Source of the DNA: Roseomonas genomospecies 6
GTDB taxonomy: Bacteria; Pseudomonadota; Alphaproteobacteria; Azospirillales; Azospirillaceae
Assembly: GCF_008365375.1 (NCBI RefSeq)
Contig: NZ_QOKW01000007.1
Location: forward strand, 1-64,000
Direction: 5' to 3'
Length of the DNA stretch: 64,000 bases
In this document: positions 19,346 through 28,904 of the stretch, in pieces
Layout of the letters: each line of letters begins with the position of its first letter
Position numbering within the stretch: position 1 is the first letter of the stretch
Notes under the pieces: generated by a model
Databases searched by the model: none
The model's input: only the letters and a program-made list of their open reading frames with translations
What the model was told of the DNA's origin: nothing
Program-made: the position numbers and the translations under genes

Positions 19346-21337
19346 TCAGGCGGCCATCGGCTGCAGGCCGCGGTCGCGGACCAGCGCGTCGAACCGCCGC
19401 CGGAAGCCGGCCTTCGCGTCGTCCGGCAGTTCGAACCGGACGTGGCAATTGTGGGCGTCCACCATCACCACGCTGAAGGGCAGGGGGATGCCGATGCTCT
19501 CGATGTGCAGCGTGCCGCGCGTGCCGTTCGCGGCGCCGTCCCAGACATGCAGCGCGGCGCCGCTGGGCGACAGGTTCTGCAGACGGCAGGTCCGGCTGCC
19601 GGCGGGCGTTTCCGCACGGACGGGCAGGTCCAGCGCATAGCGCGCCTCGCGCCGCCGGTCCACCTCGGTCATGGAGGTGCGGACGACGCGGACCAGGATG
19701 CTGCGCAGATCGTCGATGCTGCCCGCCACCTCTTCCGCGAAACTGCGCACGTCGGTGGCGCGGTCGCCGGTTGCCTTGGCCTCGCCCGACACCTCGGCGA
19801 TCCGGTGCGACACCTCCCGCGCGGCATCGGCGGTCTGGTTGACGTTGCGGCTGATTTCCTGGGTGGCGGCCCCTTGCTCCTCCATCGCGGCGGCGATGGC
19901 GGCGGCCACCTGATCCACCTCGGCGATGCTGCCGATGATGGTGGAGACGGCGCCCACGGCGTTCCCGGTCGCCGCCTGGATGCTGGCGATCTGGGTGGCG
20001 ATGTCCTCCGTGGCCTTGGCGGTCTGGCTGGCCAGGTTCTTCACCTCGCCCGCCACCACGGCGAATCCCTTGCCGGCCTCGCCCGCGCGGGCGGCCTCGA
20101 TGGTCGCGTTCAGAGCCAGAAGGTTGGTCTGGCTGGCGATGTTCTGGATCAGTTGGGCGACGTCGCCGATCTTCTGGACGGTGTTGGAAAGGGATTGGAT
20201 GGTGTCGCGCGCCTGATCGCCCTTCTCCACGGCGCTGCGGGTGATGCTGCTGGCCTGGGCGACCTGGGTGCCGATCTCCTGGATGGAGGCGGCCAGCTCC
20301 TCCGACGCGGCGGCGACGGTCTGGGCGTTGCGCAGGGCCTGCTCCGCGGCGGCGGCCACGGACTGGCTGTTCACCCCGACGGCACCCGCCGACCGGGCCA
20401 TCGCCTCGGCGTTGGAGCCCATGTGCCCGGTCTGCTCGGCCACGCGGTCCACGGCGTTGCGGGTCTCGCGCTCCACCGTCTGGGCCATGTTTTCCAGCGC
20501 GTCGCGTTTGGCGGCCTCGGCCTCCTCGCGCTGGCGTTCCTGCTCCTGGCGCATGCGCAGGTTCTCCAGCCCGTTGGCCTTGAAGACCTCCACCGCGCGG
20601 GCCATCTCGCCGATCTCGTCGCGCCCGCCGGTCGCCGGGACGGCGGTGCCGTAGTCGCCTGCGGCGATGCGCCGCATCGTCTCGGTCAGGCGGTCCACCG
20701 GCCGCACGACGCGCAGCAGCACCGCCGCCATGCCCAGCGCCATCATCGCGGCGCCGATCGCCAACAGCACCTGGGAGGTCGTGCTGGCGGCGGCGTGGGT
20801 GGCCTGAGCCTCCGCATAGCGCTCGCCGGCGACCCGCACCTGAAGGTCGATGAGCTGGCTGATGCGGTCGGTGACGGGGTCGATGGTCTGGTACAGCTCG
20901 CTCTTCACGAAGGCATCGAGCGCGGCGGCGTCCCGGCCCGACAGAATGCGGATCAGCCGTTCCACCGCGGCGTCGGCCTTGGCCATCTCCGGCTTGATAC
21001 CGGTCACCAGAGCCGCCTCTTCCGGGTTGAGATAGGTGCCCAGATAAGCGTTCCAGCGCTCCCGGATGTCGTCCTTGGCCTTGCGGACGGAGGACAGGCT
21101 CTCGTCCCAGGTGAAGTTGCCGTTGCGGGCCTTGTGCGAGGCGTCGACGACGAAGACCGCGTAGGCGTCGGAGATGACCTTCAGGTCGCGCAGGGGCAGA
21201 ACGCGGTCGTCATGGACGGTGCGGAGATTCTCGTTCGCGACGTCGAGCGCGCGCAGCCCGACCAGATCGCTGATTCCCAGCAGTGCACCCAGCAGGCCGA
21301 AGACCGAAAGCAGGACGAATTTGATAGTGAGTCGCAT
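19346..21337 (-). CDS. Methyl-accepting chemotaxis protein with C-terminal PilZ domain (second copy)
   Basis: The 663-residue chemoreceptor starts with an uncleaved TM1 ([20 protein letters not shown]). A periplasmic four-helix-bundle sensor follows (about 30-190), then TM2 ([18 protein letters not shown]), HAMP ([20 protein letters not shown]), and the signalling coiled coil with tip [22 protein letters not shown]-terminal PilZ domain carries RRREARY and NLSPSGAAL. The overall design and the linker before PilZ ([20 protein letters not shown]) match the receptor at 5462-7522 closely, so the two are paralogs that differ mostly in the periplasmic sensor. PilZ at the receptor tail would bring c-di-GMP into the chemotaxis decision. 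The gene ends 27 bases from the convergent hybrid-kinase stop. Confidence 0.92.
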   Translation of the reverse strand: MRLTIKFVLLSVFGLLGALLGISDLVGLRALDVANENLRTVHDDRVLPLRDLKVISDAYAVFVVDASHKARNGNFTWDESLSSVRKAKDDIRERWNAYLGTYLNPEEAALVTGIKPEMAKADAAVERLIRILSGRDAAALDAFVKSELYQTIDPVTDRISQLIDLQVRVAGERYAEAQATHAAASTTSQVLLAIGAAMMALGMAAVLLRVVRPVDRLTETMRRIAAGDYGTAVPATGGRDEIGEMARAVEVFKANGLENLRMRQEQERQREEAEAAKRDALENMAQTVERETRNAVDRVAEQTGHMGSNAEAMARSAGAVGVNSQSVAAAAEQALRNAQTVAAASEELAASIQEIGTQVAQASSITRSAVEKGDQARDTIQSLSNTVQKIGDVAQLIQNIASQTNLLALNATIEAARAGEAGKGFAVVAGEVKNLASQTAKATEDIATQIASIQAATGNAVGAVSTIIGSIAEVDQVAAAIAAAMEEQGAATQEISRNVNQTADAAREVSHRIAEVSGEAKATGDRATDVRSFAEEVAGSIDDLRSILVRVVRTSMTEVDRRREARYALDLPVRAETPAGSRTCRLQNLSPSGAALHVWDGAANGTRGTLHIESIGIPLPFSVVMVDAHNCHVRFELPDDAKAGFRRRFDALVRDRGLQPMAA

Positions 21338-21548
21338 GCAATGCTCCCCGCGGGGTGCTTCTTCCCCGCCTGTTTTTTGAACGCTTGGGAGCGGAAACCT
21401 AGGTCTGAAACTGTAAATAAAAAGAAAAGACCGCTATCGGCATTTCGCGATACGATGTCATAGATGCGGGAGTGCATAGCGGTCTTTGGCATTCTGCCTA
21501 TTTTCTAGTCATTCATTTCGGCTGGCTTTGCCGCTGTGTTGCAGGGTT

Positions 21549-21848
21549 TTAATGAACCTTCACCTCATTGCCATGATCGCGGCGATAGATGTGCACATGG
21601 TAGGCGGCCATCGGATTGCCCCGGACATAGTCCACGAGACGGCGTTCCATCTCCGGCGTGGCGTTGCGGATCAGCATCTGCCAGACCGGTTCCATCGTGG
21701 CGCGCCGGGTCTCGTCGTGGGGCAGCATGATGAAACCCGCCCATTCCGGCCGGAAATCGGACAGATAGCTTTCGGCGTAATGCCGCATCATGGACGGATC
21801 GTTGACGTTGACCGTTTCCATGTTCTCGAAGCAGACACGAAGCTGCAT
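21549..21848 (-). CDS. Conserved small protein of unknown function
   Basis: The 99-residue ORF (MQLRVCFENMETVNVNDPSM...) is not one I recognise. It has no signal peptide, membrane segment or cysteine motif; it is mildly acidic with a basic, histidine-rich end (YHVHIYRRDHGNEVKVH). The start at 21848 has GGGAGACGGGAC directly upstream, a good ribosome-binding site, whereas the longer frame start has none. It lies downstream of fixX on the same strand but is separated from it by a terminator-like hairpin, so it is probably its own unit. Confidence 0.6.
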   Translation of the reverse strand: MQLRVCFENMETVNVNDPSMMRHYAESYLSDFRPEWAGFIMLPHDETRRATMEPVWQMLIRNATPEMERRLVDYVRGNPMAAYHVHIYRRDHGNEVKVH

Positions 21849-21967
21849 GTCCCGTCTCCCTCGTTCCACAGGTCCCGATACAACGGATATGAGCAGCCTC
21901 CGGCCCTTCCGCATCGGATCGGTGGCCGAAAAACACGGCGCGGGCAGGGAGAGGTCCTTGCGACGAA

Positions 21968-22000
21968 GAAACCCCTCCCCGCGGAAGCGGGAAGGGGTTC
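21968..22000 (-). terminator. Terminator of the fixABCX operon
   Basis: GAACCCCTTCCCGC and GCGGGGAGGGGTT (minus-strand reading, one mismatch) form a strong stem with loop TTCC, followed by TCTTCG. It sits about 75 bases after the fixX stop and before the small unknown gene. Confidence 0.75.
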
Positions 22001-22073
22001 TAGTCATGGCGGATAGGAGAGGGAGACGACCGGCGGACCAGCGGCGAAGGCCGTAAGTCCGGCGGTGCGTTCC

Positions 22074-22367
22074 TCAACCGAACTTATAACTGATGCCGTA
22101 ACCGCCCCGCGGGTAGTCCCACTGAATATTTTCCTTGTCCTGGCAGACCACGCGGCAGGTGCCGCATTCCAGGCAGCCATCGGTGGCCAGCGTCACGCTG
22201 CCCGTCTCGTTCTTGGTGTAGCAGGCCGCCGGGCAGCAGACGGTGCAGGCCTGGGACGCGCAGGACTTGCAGACCGCGTCGTTGCGGATCTGGATGTGCG
22301 GACGGCTCTCGTCCACGATGTAGCGGTTCTGGTACAGCTTCTCTTCGATCTTGACCATGATGCTCAT
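22074..22367 (-). CDS. fixX: Ferredoxin-like protein FixX
   Basis: The 97-residue ferredoxin-like subunit belongs to the FixABCX electron-bifurcating complex. It carries cysteines in CKSCASQACTVCCPAACY and CLECGTCRVVCQ, consistent with one or two [4Fe-4S] clusters, and ends with the conserved GGYGISYKFG. In FixABCX the endergonic reduction of ferredoxin or flavodoxin by NADH is driven by quinone reduction, which supplies low-potential electrons to nitrogenase. Its ATG overlaps the fixC stop (ATGA at 22364-22367), so the two are translationally coupled. A second in-frame ATG three codons later is possible. Confidence 0.95.
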   Translation of the reverse strand: MSIMVKIEEKLYQNRYIVDESRPHIQIRNDAVCKSCASQACTVCCPAACYTKNETGSVTLATDGCLECGTCRVVCQDKENIQWDYPRGGYGISYKFG

Positions 22368-23665
22368 CGCACGGCCCTCACCAGCTTGATTGCGTCGCCG
22401 ACCAGCCCCATGATCGAGCGCTTCCTGACGAAGGACTTCATGATTTCCTTTTCCTTCGTCTTCTTGTCCACGCTGTCCACGGTGAACCAGTTGTGGGCGG
22501 CGGCGGTCAGCGTGTCGGGATAGGCGCCGAAGAACTGCTTGTTCTCGTGCATGATGCCCGGCAGGTTCCGGTACTTCTTCAGGTCCTTCATGATGAAGCT
22601 GTCGTCCAGCTTCTTCTTGTAGGCGGCGAGGTTGGCGGCGTTGAAGGGCTTGCCGGCCTGCTTCAGCGCGATCACCGTCTCCGCCGCCATGCGGCCGGAC
22701 GCCATGGCGAGGTTGGAGCCCTCGCGGTGGGCGGCGTTGTTGAAGTGGGCGGCGTCGCCGACCACCATCCAACCGTCGCCATAGAGCTGCGGAACCGCCT
22801 TGTAGCCGCCCTCGGGGATCATGTGGGCGGCGTATTCCTTCATCTCCGCCCCTTCGATCAGCGGCTTGATGACGGGGTGGTTCTTCAGGTCCTCCAGCAT
22901 CTTGTAGGGCGGGATGGCGCCCTGCTTGAAGTCGGAGATCAGGCAGCCGATGCCGATCGTCAGCGATTCCTTGTTGGTGTAGAGGAACGCCGTGCCGACC
23001 ATGCCCTTGGTCACCTTGCCCATGATCTCGATGACCACGCCCTCCTCGTCCTTCAGGCCGAAGCGCTGCTGGATCAGTTCGGGATCGATGAACAGGATCT
23101 CCTTGACCGCCAGCGCGACGTTCTGCGGCGCCAGCTCCTGCTGGAAGCCGGAGCGGCGGGCCAGCAGGGCGTTCACGCCGTCGGCCATGATGACCACGTC
23201 GGCGTGGATCTCCCCGCCCTCGCGGTCGGTGCGCACGCCGATGACCTTGCCCGACGCGTCGCGGATCAGCTCCGTCACCGTGGTCTCGCAGATCTGCAGG
23301 CCGCCAGCCTCGCGGATCTTCTCCGAGAACCACTTGTCGATGTTGGCGCGGATGATCGTGTAGCGGTTCGGCTTGTCGGTGTTGAAGGCGTCCGACCGGT
23401 AGTTGGTGCCGATGTAGTTGTCGTCGCCGAGCAGCCAGATGCGCTGTTCGATGATGTGGCGCTCGGTCGGGCAATCCTCGCGGAAGTCCGGGATGATCTT
23501 CTCCAGCTCGGCGGCGTACATGATGCCGCCCTGGACGTTCTTGGCGCCGGGATACTCCCCGCGCTCGAGTTGAAGGACGCTGAGGCCCTGCTTGGCCAGC
23601 GTGTAGGCCGCCGCGTTGCCGGACGGGCCGGCACCGATGACGATGGCGTCGAACTTTTCGACCAT
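22364..23665 (-). CDS. fixC: FAD-dependent oxidoreductase FixC (ETF-quinone oxidoreductase type)
   Basis: The 433-residue flavoprotein has an N-terminal dinucleotide-binding fold (AIVIGAGPSGNAAAYTLAKQ) and the second FAD motif YGDGWMVVGDAAHFNNAAHR near residue 300. This is the ETF:ubiquinone oxidoreductase family; FixC passes electrons from FixAB to quinone and works with FixX. A Lys/Arg-rich C-terminus follows (KSFVRKRSIMGLVGDAIKLV). It is the third gene of fixABCX, 29 bases after fixB, and overlaps fixX by four bases. Confidence 0.96.
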   Translation of the reverse strand: MVEKFDAIVIGAGPSGNAAAYTLAKQGLSVLQLERGEYPGAKNVQGGIMYAAELEKIIPDFREDCPTERHIIEQRIWLLGDDNYIGTNYRSDAFNTDKPNRYTIIRANIDKWFSEKIREAGGLQICETTVTELIRDASGKVIGVRTDREGGEIHADVVIMADGVNALLARRSGFQQELAPQNVALAVKEILFIDPELIQQRFGLKDEEGVVIEIMGKVTKGMVGTAFLYTNKESLTIGIGCLISDFKQGAIPPYKMLEDLKNHPVIKPLIEGAEMKEYAAHMIPEGGYKAVPQLYGDGWMVVGDAAHFNNAAHREGSNLAMASGRMAAETVIALKQAGKPFNAANLAAYKKKLDDSFIMKDLKKYRNLPGIMHENKQFFGAYPDTLTAAAHNWFTVDSVDKKTKEKEIMKSFVRKRSIMGLVGDAIKLVRAVR

Positions 23666-23694
23666 GTCCTGTTGGCTCCTGTTCGTCCGGTTGC

Positions 23695-24774
23695 TTAGCC
23701 GGCCAGCCGGTTGACCGAGAGGCGCTTGCCGAAAGCGTCGGTCAGGGCCGGCAGGATGGTCAGCGCGTCGCCGACCAGCCCGAGATGGGCGAAGTCGAAG
23801 ATCGGCGCGTTGGGGTCGGTGTTGATGGCCAGGATCAGGTCGGACTTCTCCATGCCGACCCGGTGCTGGATGGCGCCGGAGATACCGGCGGCGATGTAGA
23901 GCTTCGGGCGCACCGTCTTGCCGGTCTGCCCGACCTGCCGGTCGAAGCCGGTCCAGCCGGCCTGGACCAGCGGACGGGTCACACCGACCTCGCCGCCCAG
24001 GACCTTGGCGAGGTCGAAGGCCAGCTTCAGGTTCTCCGGCTTGCCCAGCCCCTTGCCCCCCGCGACGATGATGTCGGCGAAGGCGAGCTGCGCCTCGTTC
24101 TGCTCGCGGTCGGCGATGAAGCTCAGCACCTTGGTGACGACGTCGTCCTCGCGCAGCACCGGGAACACCTCGACCACGCGGCCGGTGCGGCTGTCGTCGC
24201 GGTCGGGCATCGACATCACGCGCGGGCGCACCGTGGCCATCTGCGGGCGGTAGGCCAGCGTCTGGATGGTGCACAGCAGGGTGCCGCCGAAAGTCGGGCG
24301 GGTGGCCGCCAGCGACCGGTTGTCCATGTAGATGTCCAGCTCGGTGCAGTCGGCGGTCAGGCCGGTGGCGAGCGTGGTGGCGATGGCCCCGGCCAGGTCG
24401 CGGCCCAGCGTGGTGGCGCCCAGCAGCACGATTTCCGGCTTGTAGGTGTTGACCACCTCGGTCATCACCCGCGTGTAGGGATCGGTGCGGTAGTCGGCCA
24501 GGACCGGGTCGGTCACCTTGTAGACGACGTCGGCGCCGTAGGTGAAGGCGTCGCCGCAGATGGCGTTCAGTTCCGGGCTGTCGGCGCCCAGCACCACGGC
24601 CCCCACCTCGACCCCCAGCTTGTCGGCGAGCTTGCGGGCCTCGCCCACCAGCTCCCACGACACGGAATGGACGGAGCCGCGCTCCTGCTCCACGATCACC
24701 CAGATGCCCTTGTATTCCTTCAGGTGCTCGGGCAGTTGGAACTTGCGTCCCTGCGGCTTGCTTGGTTCGCTCAT
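23695..24774 (-). CDS. fixB: Electron transfer flavoprotein alpha subunit FixB
   Basis: The 359-residue ETF-alpha homologue has an N-terminal nucleotide-binding-like domain ([20 protein letters not shown]) and a C-terminal FAD-binding domain with the family signature [20 protein letters not shown] followed by [20 protein letters not shown]. Fix-type subunits form a heterodimer with FixA and carry out flavin-based bifurcation for nitrogenase electron supply. It lies 53 bases after fixA and is transcribed with it from the sigma-54 promoter at 25731-25746. Confidence 0.96.
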   Translation of the reverse strand: MSEPSKPQGRKFQLPEHLKEYKGIWVIVEQERGSVHSVSWELVGEARKLADKLGVEVGAVVLGADSPELNAICGDAFTYGADVVYKVTDPVLADYRTDPYTRVMTEVVNTYKPEIVLLGATTLGRDLAGAIATTLATGLTADCTELDIYMDNRSLAATRPTFGGTLLCTIQTLAYRPQMATVRPRVMSMPDRDDSRTGRVVEVFPVLREDDVVTKVLSFIADREQNEAQLAFADIIVAGGKGLGKPENLKLAFDLAKVLGGEVGVTRPLVQAGWTGFDRQVGQTGKTVRPKLYIAAGISGAIQHRVGMEKSDLILAINTDPNAPIFDFAHLGLVGDALTILPALTDAFGKRLSVNRLAG

Positions 24775-24827
24775 CGGGATGTCTCCGGCGGAGGATTCGT
24801 CAGGAACGGCGCGTCAAGGCCAGCGCG

Positions 24828-25676
24828 TCACAGGCCGGCGGCGCGGGCGAGCAGCTCGTCGGCGAGTTTCGGCTGGGCGCCGAGGATGGCCTCCACCGCG
24901 GCGGCGGCCTGTGCGTCCGGCGTGGCGGCCTCGGCTTCGATCATCGTCGCCTTCTGGGCGCGCGGCTTCGGCACGAAGACCTTCGACACGACGGTGGGCG
25001 AGCCCTTCAGCCCGACCTTCGTCTCCTCGGCGCCGGTGGTGTCCTTGCTCCAGGTCTTCAGGCCGTAGCGGGCGGCGCGGAACAGGTCGTCCATCTTGCC
25101 GAAGCGGATGGTGTTCGTGCCTTCCAGCATGGTGATCATGCAGGGCAGGGCGGTCTTCAGCACCTGCACGCCGCCTTCGGAGCGGCGGTGCACGACGATC
25201 TCCCGCGCGCTCTCGTCGATCGATTCGATCTTGGAGATGTAGGTGAGCTGCTGGAAGCCCAGCCGCGTGGCGATGCCCGGCCCCACCTGCGCGGTGTCGC
25301 CGTCCACGGTCTGCTTGCCGCAGAAGACCAGATCGACCGGCTCCTCCTCCGACAGCTTCCGGATGGCGGAGGTCAGGGCGTAGGAGGTCGCCAGCGTGTC
25401 CGATCCGGCGAACTTGCGGTCGGTCAGCAGCACCGCGTCGTCGGCGCCCAGCGACAGCGCCTTGCGAAGCGAGGTTTCGGCCATCGGCGGCCCCATGGTC
25501 AGGACGGTGACGCGGGCGCCCACCTTGTCCTTGATCCGCAGCGCCTCCTCCAGCGAGAAGAGGTCGAAGGGGTTGATGATGGCCGGGACGCCCTGACGCA
25601 TGATCGTGTTCGTCACGGGGTGGATGCGGATCTGGGCGCTGTCGGGCACCTGTTTGATACAGACAACGATGTGCAT
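24828..25676 (-). CDS. fixA: Electron transfer flavoprotein beta subunit FixA
   Basis: The 282-residue ETF-beta homologue begins MHIVVCIKQVPDSAQIRIHP and carries the family blocks NPFDLFSLEEALRIKDKVGA and VDLVFCGKQTVDGDTAQVGP. FixA binds the bifurcating flavin together with FixB and accepts electrons from NADH. It is the first gene of fixABCX. A -24/-12 promoter and a NifA upstream site lie in the 231-base gap to the divergent TPR gene, so expression should follow nitrogen-fixing conditions. Confidence 0.96.
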   Translation of the reverse strand: MHIVVCIKQVPDSAQIRIHPVTNTIMRQGVPAIINPFDLFSLEEALRIKDKVGARVTVLTMGPPMAETSLRKALSLGADDAVLLTDRKFAGSDTLATSYALTSAIRKLSEEEPVDLVFCGKQTVDGDTAQVGPGIATRLGFQQLTYISKIESIDESAREIVVHRRSEGGVQVLKTALPCMITMLEGTNTIRFGKMDDLFRAARYGLKTWSKDTTGAEETKVGLKGSPTVVSKVFVPKPRAQKATMIEAEAATPDAQAAAAVEAILGAQPKLADELLARAAGL

Positions 25677-25730
25677 CCCGGTCTCCTTGGCGTTCCGCCG
25701 CCTGTCGCGCGGCGTGGCTATGGTGCTACC

Positions 25731-25746
25731 AGCAATCGGCGTGCCA
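25731..25746 (-). promoter_or_regulatory. Sigma-54 promoter of fixABCX
   Basis: On the minus strand the bases read TGGCAC-GCCGA-TTGCT, a full match to the -24/-12 consensus (GG-N10-GC). It is 55 bases upstream of the fixA start. Confidence 0.9.
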
Positions 25747-25804
25747 GTCTTGTGCGGGTGCGGTAATGTATTGAATTATATGAATAATCCTGTTGTTGCG
25801 AGAT

Positions 25805-25820
25805 TGTCGCAAAAACGACA
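25805..25820. promoter_or_regulatory. NifA upstream activator site for fixA
   Basis: TGT-CGCAAAAACG-ACA matches the NifA binding consensus TGT-N10-ACA and lies about 60 bases upstream of the fixA -24 element. The divergent TPR gene starts 88 bases to its right. Confidence 0.85.
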
Positions 25821-25907
25821 AAGGAAACGGGTGTCGGTTTCTCAACAGGGTGCGGCCCCGGCGGCGCTGGCGGACGGGCCGGGGCGGGGTGTAAGCTGCG
25901 GGGCATC

Positions 25908-27629
25908 ATGACGGCCTCCGCGTCCCTTCCCGAAATCCTGTCCGACGCCGTCCGCCGGCACCAGTCCGGCCAATTGGACGAAGCCGCGGCGGCCTATGCC
26001 CGCATCCTGGAGGCGCAGCCGCTGCACCCCGACGCCCTGCATCTGCTGGGGGTGGTGCGCGCCCAGACCGGGCGTCCGGGAGAGGCGGTCGTTCTGATCG
26101 CCCAGGCCGCGGCGTTGAATCCGGCCTCTGTCGCCTACCGGACAAACCTGACAAAAGCCGCGCGCGCCGACGCGGGCATCGTTGGAGCGGCCTTTCTGAG
26201 GGCGGGCGACGGCCTGTTCGACCATGGGCGTCCCGACGCGGCGGCGGTCTGCTACCGCGTGGCGCTGGCCTTCTGCCCGGACGACGCCGTGGTGTTGGGC
26301 AACCTCGCCCAGGCGCTGCGCAACGCGGGCCGCGCGGCGGAGGCGGTGGCGCCGATGGGCCGGGCCGCCCGGCTGGACCCCGAAGACCGGCAGGTCGCGG
26401 CGTTGCGGGCGGGTCTGCATGCCGCGCTCGGCGATCATCTGACCGCGGAAGCTGTCTTCCGGGCGCTGGTGGACAGCCGGCCCGAAGACCCCGCCGCCCG
26501 GCTGGGGTTGGCCGACGCCGTGAAGTGCTCGGGGCGCTTCGCGGAGGCGATGGCGCTGTACCGGCGGACGCTGGCTTTGGAGCCTGCGAACGCGACGGCT
26601 CACTTCAACCTGGGGGTCACCGCCAGCGACTGCGCCCTCGGTCAGGCGGCGATCGATGGCTTCCGGCGCGCCGTCCGGCTGGCGCCCGATCATGTGGACG
26701 CGCGGTTCAACCTGGGCTGCCAGCGGCTCGCCGCCGGGGACTGGGACGAGGGATGGCGGGCGTTCGAGTGGCGGCTCCGGCGCGGCGTTCCGGTTCCCGA
26801 CCGGGGGCAGCCGCGCTGGACCGGGGAACCGCTGGAGGGGCGGAGCGTCCGGCTCTACGCGGAGCAGGGGCACGGCGACGGCATCCAGTTCATCCGCTAC
26901 GCGCCTCTGGTCGCCGCGCGCGGCGGACGGGTGGTGGTGGAATGCCCGGCGCCGCTGGTGACGCTGTTCGAAACGGTGGCGGGGGTGGCGAGCGTCCATC
27001 CGCTGGGCGAGGCGCCGGACACCGACCTTCAGTGCCCGCTGATGAGCCTTCCCTTCGTCTTCGGCACGCGGCTGGAGACCCTGCCGGCGCGCGTTCCCTA
27101 TGTGACGGCCGATCCGGCGCGGGCGGCGCGCTGGCGGGCGCGGATGGGCGACGGGGCGGGGCTGCGGGTCGGGCTGGTCTGGGCGGGCAACGCGCAGTTC
27201 CGGGGGGACCATCTGCGTTCACCCGGTCTGGCCGCCCTGCGCCCGCTGCTGGAGGTGCCGGGGGTGCGCTTCGTCGGGCTTCAGGTGGGGGAGGGGCGGG
27301 CCGACCTCGCCCGCGTTCCGGTGCCGGACACCCTGTGCGATCTGGGCGGCGAAGTGATGGACTTCGCGGACACCGCCGCCGTCATGGCGAACCTGGACCT
27401 GGTCATCGCGTCCTGCACCGGGTCGGCCCATCTGGCCGGCGCGCTGGGCGTGCCGGTGTGGGTGCTGCTGGCCCACGCGCCGGACTGGCGCTGGATGCAC
27501 GGGCGGGAGGACAGCCCATGGTACCCCACCGCCCGCCTGTTCCGGCAGCGCCGTCCCGGCGATTGGGCGGAACTGGCGGCGCGCGTCGCCACGGCCCTGA
27601 GGGAGCGGGCGGCGGCCCGCCCCTTCTGA
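25908..27629 (+). CDS. TPR-repeat protein with C-terminal glycosyltransferase-like domain
   Basis: A 573-residue cytoplasmic protein. Residues about 5-280 are tetratricopeptide repeats (AAAAYARILEAQPLHPDALH, AMALYRRTLALEPANATAHF, RRAVRLAPDHVDARFNLGCQ). Residues about 300-570 form a GT-B-like domain with LYAEQGHGDGIQFIRYAPLV, LRVGLVWAGNAQFRGDHLRS and ASCTGSAHLAGALGVPVWVL. Such TPR-GT proteins are numerous in Azospirillum and are often annotated as glycosyltransferase family 9 or O-GlcNAc-transferase-like. The substrate cannot be inferred. It is the only gene on the plus strand between fixA and nifW, converges with nifW and diverges from fixA. Confidence 0.85.
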   Translation: MTASASLPEILSDAVRRHQSGQLDEAAAAYARILEAQPLHPDALHLLGVVRAQTGRPGEAVVLIAQAAALNPASVAYRTNLTKAARADAGIVGAAFLRAGDGLFDHGRPDAAAVCYRVALAFCPDDAVVLGNLAQALRNAGRAAEAVAPMGRAARLDPEDRQVAALRAGLHAALGDHLTAEAVFRALVDSRPEDPAARLGLADAVKCSGRFAEAMALYRRTLALEPANATAHFNLGVTASDCALGQAAIDGFRRAVRLAPDHVDARFNLGCQRLAAGDWDEGWRAFEWRLRRGVPVPDRGQPRWTGEPLEGRSVRLYAEQGHGDGIQFIRYAPLVAARGGRVVVECPAPLVTLFETVAGVASVHPLGEAPDTDLQCPLMSLPFVFGTRLETLPARVPYVTADPARAARWRARMGDGAGLRVGLVWAGNAQFRGDHLRSPGLAALRPLLEVPGVRFVGLQVGEGRADLARVPVPDTLCDLGGEVMDFADTAAVMANLDLVIASCTGSAHLAGALGVPVWVLLAHAPDWRWMHGREDSPWYPTARLFRQRRPGDWAELAARVATALRERAAARPF

Positions 27630-27633
27630 CTCC

Positions 27634-27667
27634 GTCAGCCCGGCAGCAGGGTCAGCCCGGCAGCAGG
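27634..27667. repeat. 17-base tandem duplication at the 3' end of nifW
   Basis: GTCAGCCCGGCAGCAGG occurs twice in direct succession (27634-27650 and 27651-27667). The inner copy contains the nifW stop; the outer copy repeats the last codons and the stop outside the gene. Confidence 0.9.
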
Positions 27668-27975
27668 GCGTCCAGCGGGACGAAGCGGTCGGCCATCCGG
27701 CGGGCCTCCTCCTTGTGGACCTTGAAGGTCTTTTCCGCGATGGCGTTGGACACCACGAAATCCTGGTAGGCGCGCTCCAGATGGGCTTGGTAGCGGGCGG
27801 CCATGCCCTCGTCGTCCAGGGCGTCCAGGCCGTTGTCGGCGGCCAGATAGTCGTGGAAGCGCTGGAGGATGTGCAGGCGGTTCACGTTGACCACGCGCTG
27901 CTCGTAGGTGACGCCGAGAAAGCGCAGGAAATCCTCCGCGGTTTCCAGATCCTCCAGATCGTCCTTGAAGCTCAT
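27652..27975 (-). CDS. nifW: Nitrogenase-stabilizing/protective protein NifW
   Basis: The 107-residue protein belongs to the NifW family, with FKDDLEDLETAEDFLRFLGV and YQDFVVSNAIAEKTFKVHKE. NifW binds the MoFe protein and helps maturation or protection against oxygen. The start MSFKDD has GGACGCC upstream; the longer frame start is an artefact of overlap with cysE. It is the last gene of the iscA-nifUSV-cysE-nifW series, 34 bases after cysE. Its 3' end carries a fresh 17-base tandem duplication that does not change the protein. Confidence 0.93.
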   Translation of the reverse strand: MSFKDDLEDLETAEDFLRFLGVTYEQRVVNVNRLHILQRFHDYLAADNGLDALDDEGMAARYQAHLERAYQDFVVSNAIAEKTFKVHKEEARRMADRFVPLDALLPG

Positions 27976-28009
27976 GGCGGGCGTCCTTTCCCTTGGGATG
28001 CGGTGTTGG

Positions 28010-28891
28010 TCAGATGACGTAATGATCGGCGTGGTTGCGGGCGTCGTGGTTGCCGCAGGAATCCTGGTCGCAGAGGTTGCCGCAGCTCCGGCAGACAATG
28101 CCGTCGAGCGGCGGATCGTCCAGCCGGATGGCGCCCAGCGGGGCAAGGTTCGCGGCGTCTTCCGCCGCGTGGGCTTCCAGCCGGGCCTCGATGCGGTTGA
28201 TGTGGTCGATCAGGCAGGCGATGGCCTTGCCGACCGGGTCGGGCATCAGATGGTGGTCGAGGTCGATGCCGTGGGCGGCCAGCCGGTCCTGGGTGTCGGT
28301 TCGGCGCTGGGTGTCGGTTTGGCGCTTGGTGTCCGGGCGGACGACGCGGCCCGGGATGCCGACCACCGTCATGCCGTCCGGGACGTCCTTGGTCACCACG
28401 GAGTTCGCACCGACGCGGCCGTTGGCGCCGATGGTGATCGGCCCCAGGATCTTGGCCCCGGACCCGACCAGCACCCCGTCGCCCAGCGTCGGGTGGCGCT
28501 TGCCCTTGGTCCAGGAGGTGCCGCCCAGCGTGACGCCGTGATAGATCGTCACGTCGTCGCCGACCTCCGCCGTTTCGCCGATGACGACGCCGGCCCCGTG
28601 GTCGATGAAGAAGCGTCGGCCGATGGTGGCGCCGGGGTGGATGTCGATGTTGGTCAGCGCGCGGGCCAGATAGGACAGGAAACGCGCCGGCCAGCGCAGC
28701 CCCCGCCTCCAGGCGGCGTTGGCCAGCCGGTGGATCGCCAGGGCGTGGATGCCGGGGTAGCAGGTCAGCACGTCGAAGAGGTTGCGCGCCGCCGGATCGC
28801 GGTCGAAGACGCAGGCGACGTCCTCGCGCATGAGGCGCCACAGACCGGGCTCCTTCATGTCCAGGCTCGAATGGGCGTCGATGGCGGCCAT
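28010..28891 (-). CDS. cysE: Serine O-acetyltransferase, nif-associated (NifP-like)
   Basis: Serine acetyltransferase makes O-acetylserine, the precursor of cysteine, and so supplies sulfur for NifS. The 293-residue protein has the N-terminal helical part ([20 protein letters not shown]) and the left-handed hexapeptide beta-helix ([40 protein letters not shown]). The active-site region then continues [20 protein letters not shown]. After the helix comes an unusual extension of about 110 residues with a TDTQR repeat and a Cys/His-rich end ([20 protein letters not shown]). The start at 28891 has GGAGGACCCC upstream. It lies 13 bases after nifV, which ties it to homocitrate and Fe-S assembly genes, as for nifP in other diazotrophs. 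Confidence 0.92.
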   Translation of the reverse strand: MAAIDAHSSLDMKEPGLWRLMREDVACVFDRDPAARNLFDVLTCYPGIHALAIHRLANAAWRRGLRWPARFLSYLARALTNIDIHPGATIGRRFFIDHGAGVVIGETAEVGDDVTIYHGVTLGGTSWTKGKRHPTLGDGVLVGSGAKILGPITIGANGRVGANSVVTKDVPDGMTVVGIPGRVVRPDTKRQTDTQRRTDTQDRLAAHGIDLDHHLMPDPVGKAIACLIDHINRIEARLEAHAAEDAANLAPLGAIRLDDPPLDGIVCRSCGNLCDQDSCGNHDARNHADHYVI

Positions 28892-28904
28892 GGGGTCCTC
28901 CGGA

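Noticed and set aside
27634-27667. The 17-base duplication as an attachment site
   Set aside because: No integrase or second distant copy is present in the window; a simple tandem duplication explains it.
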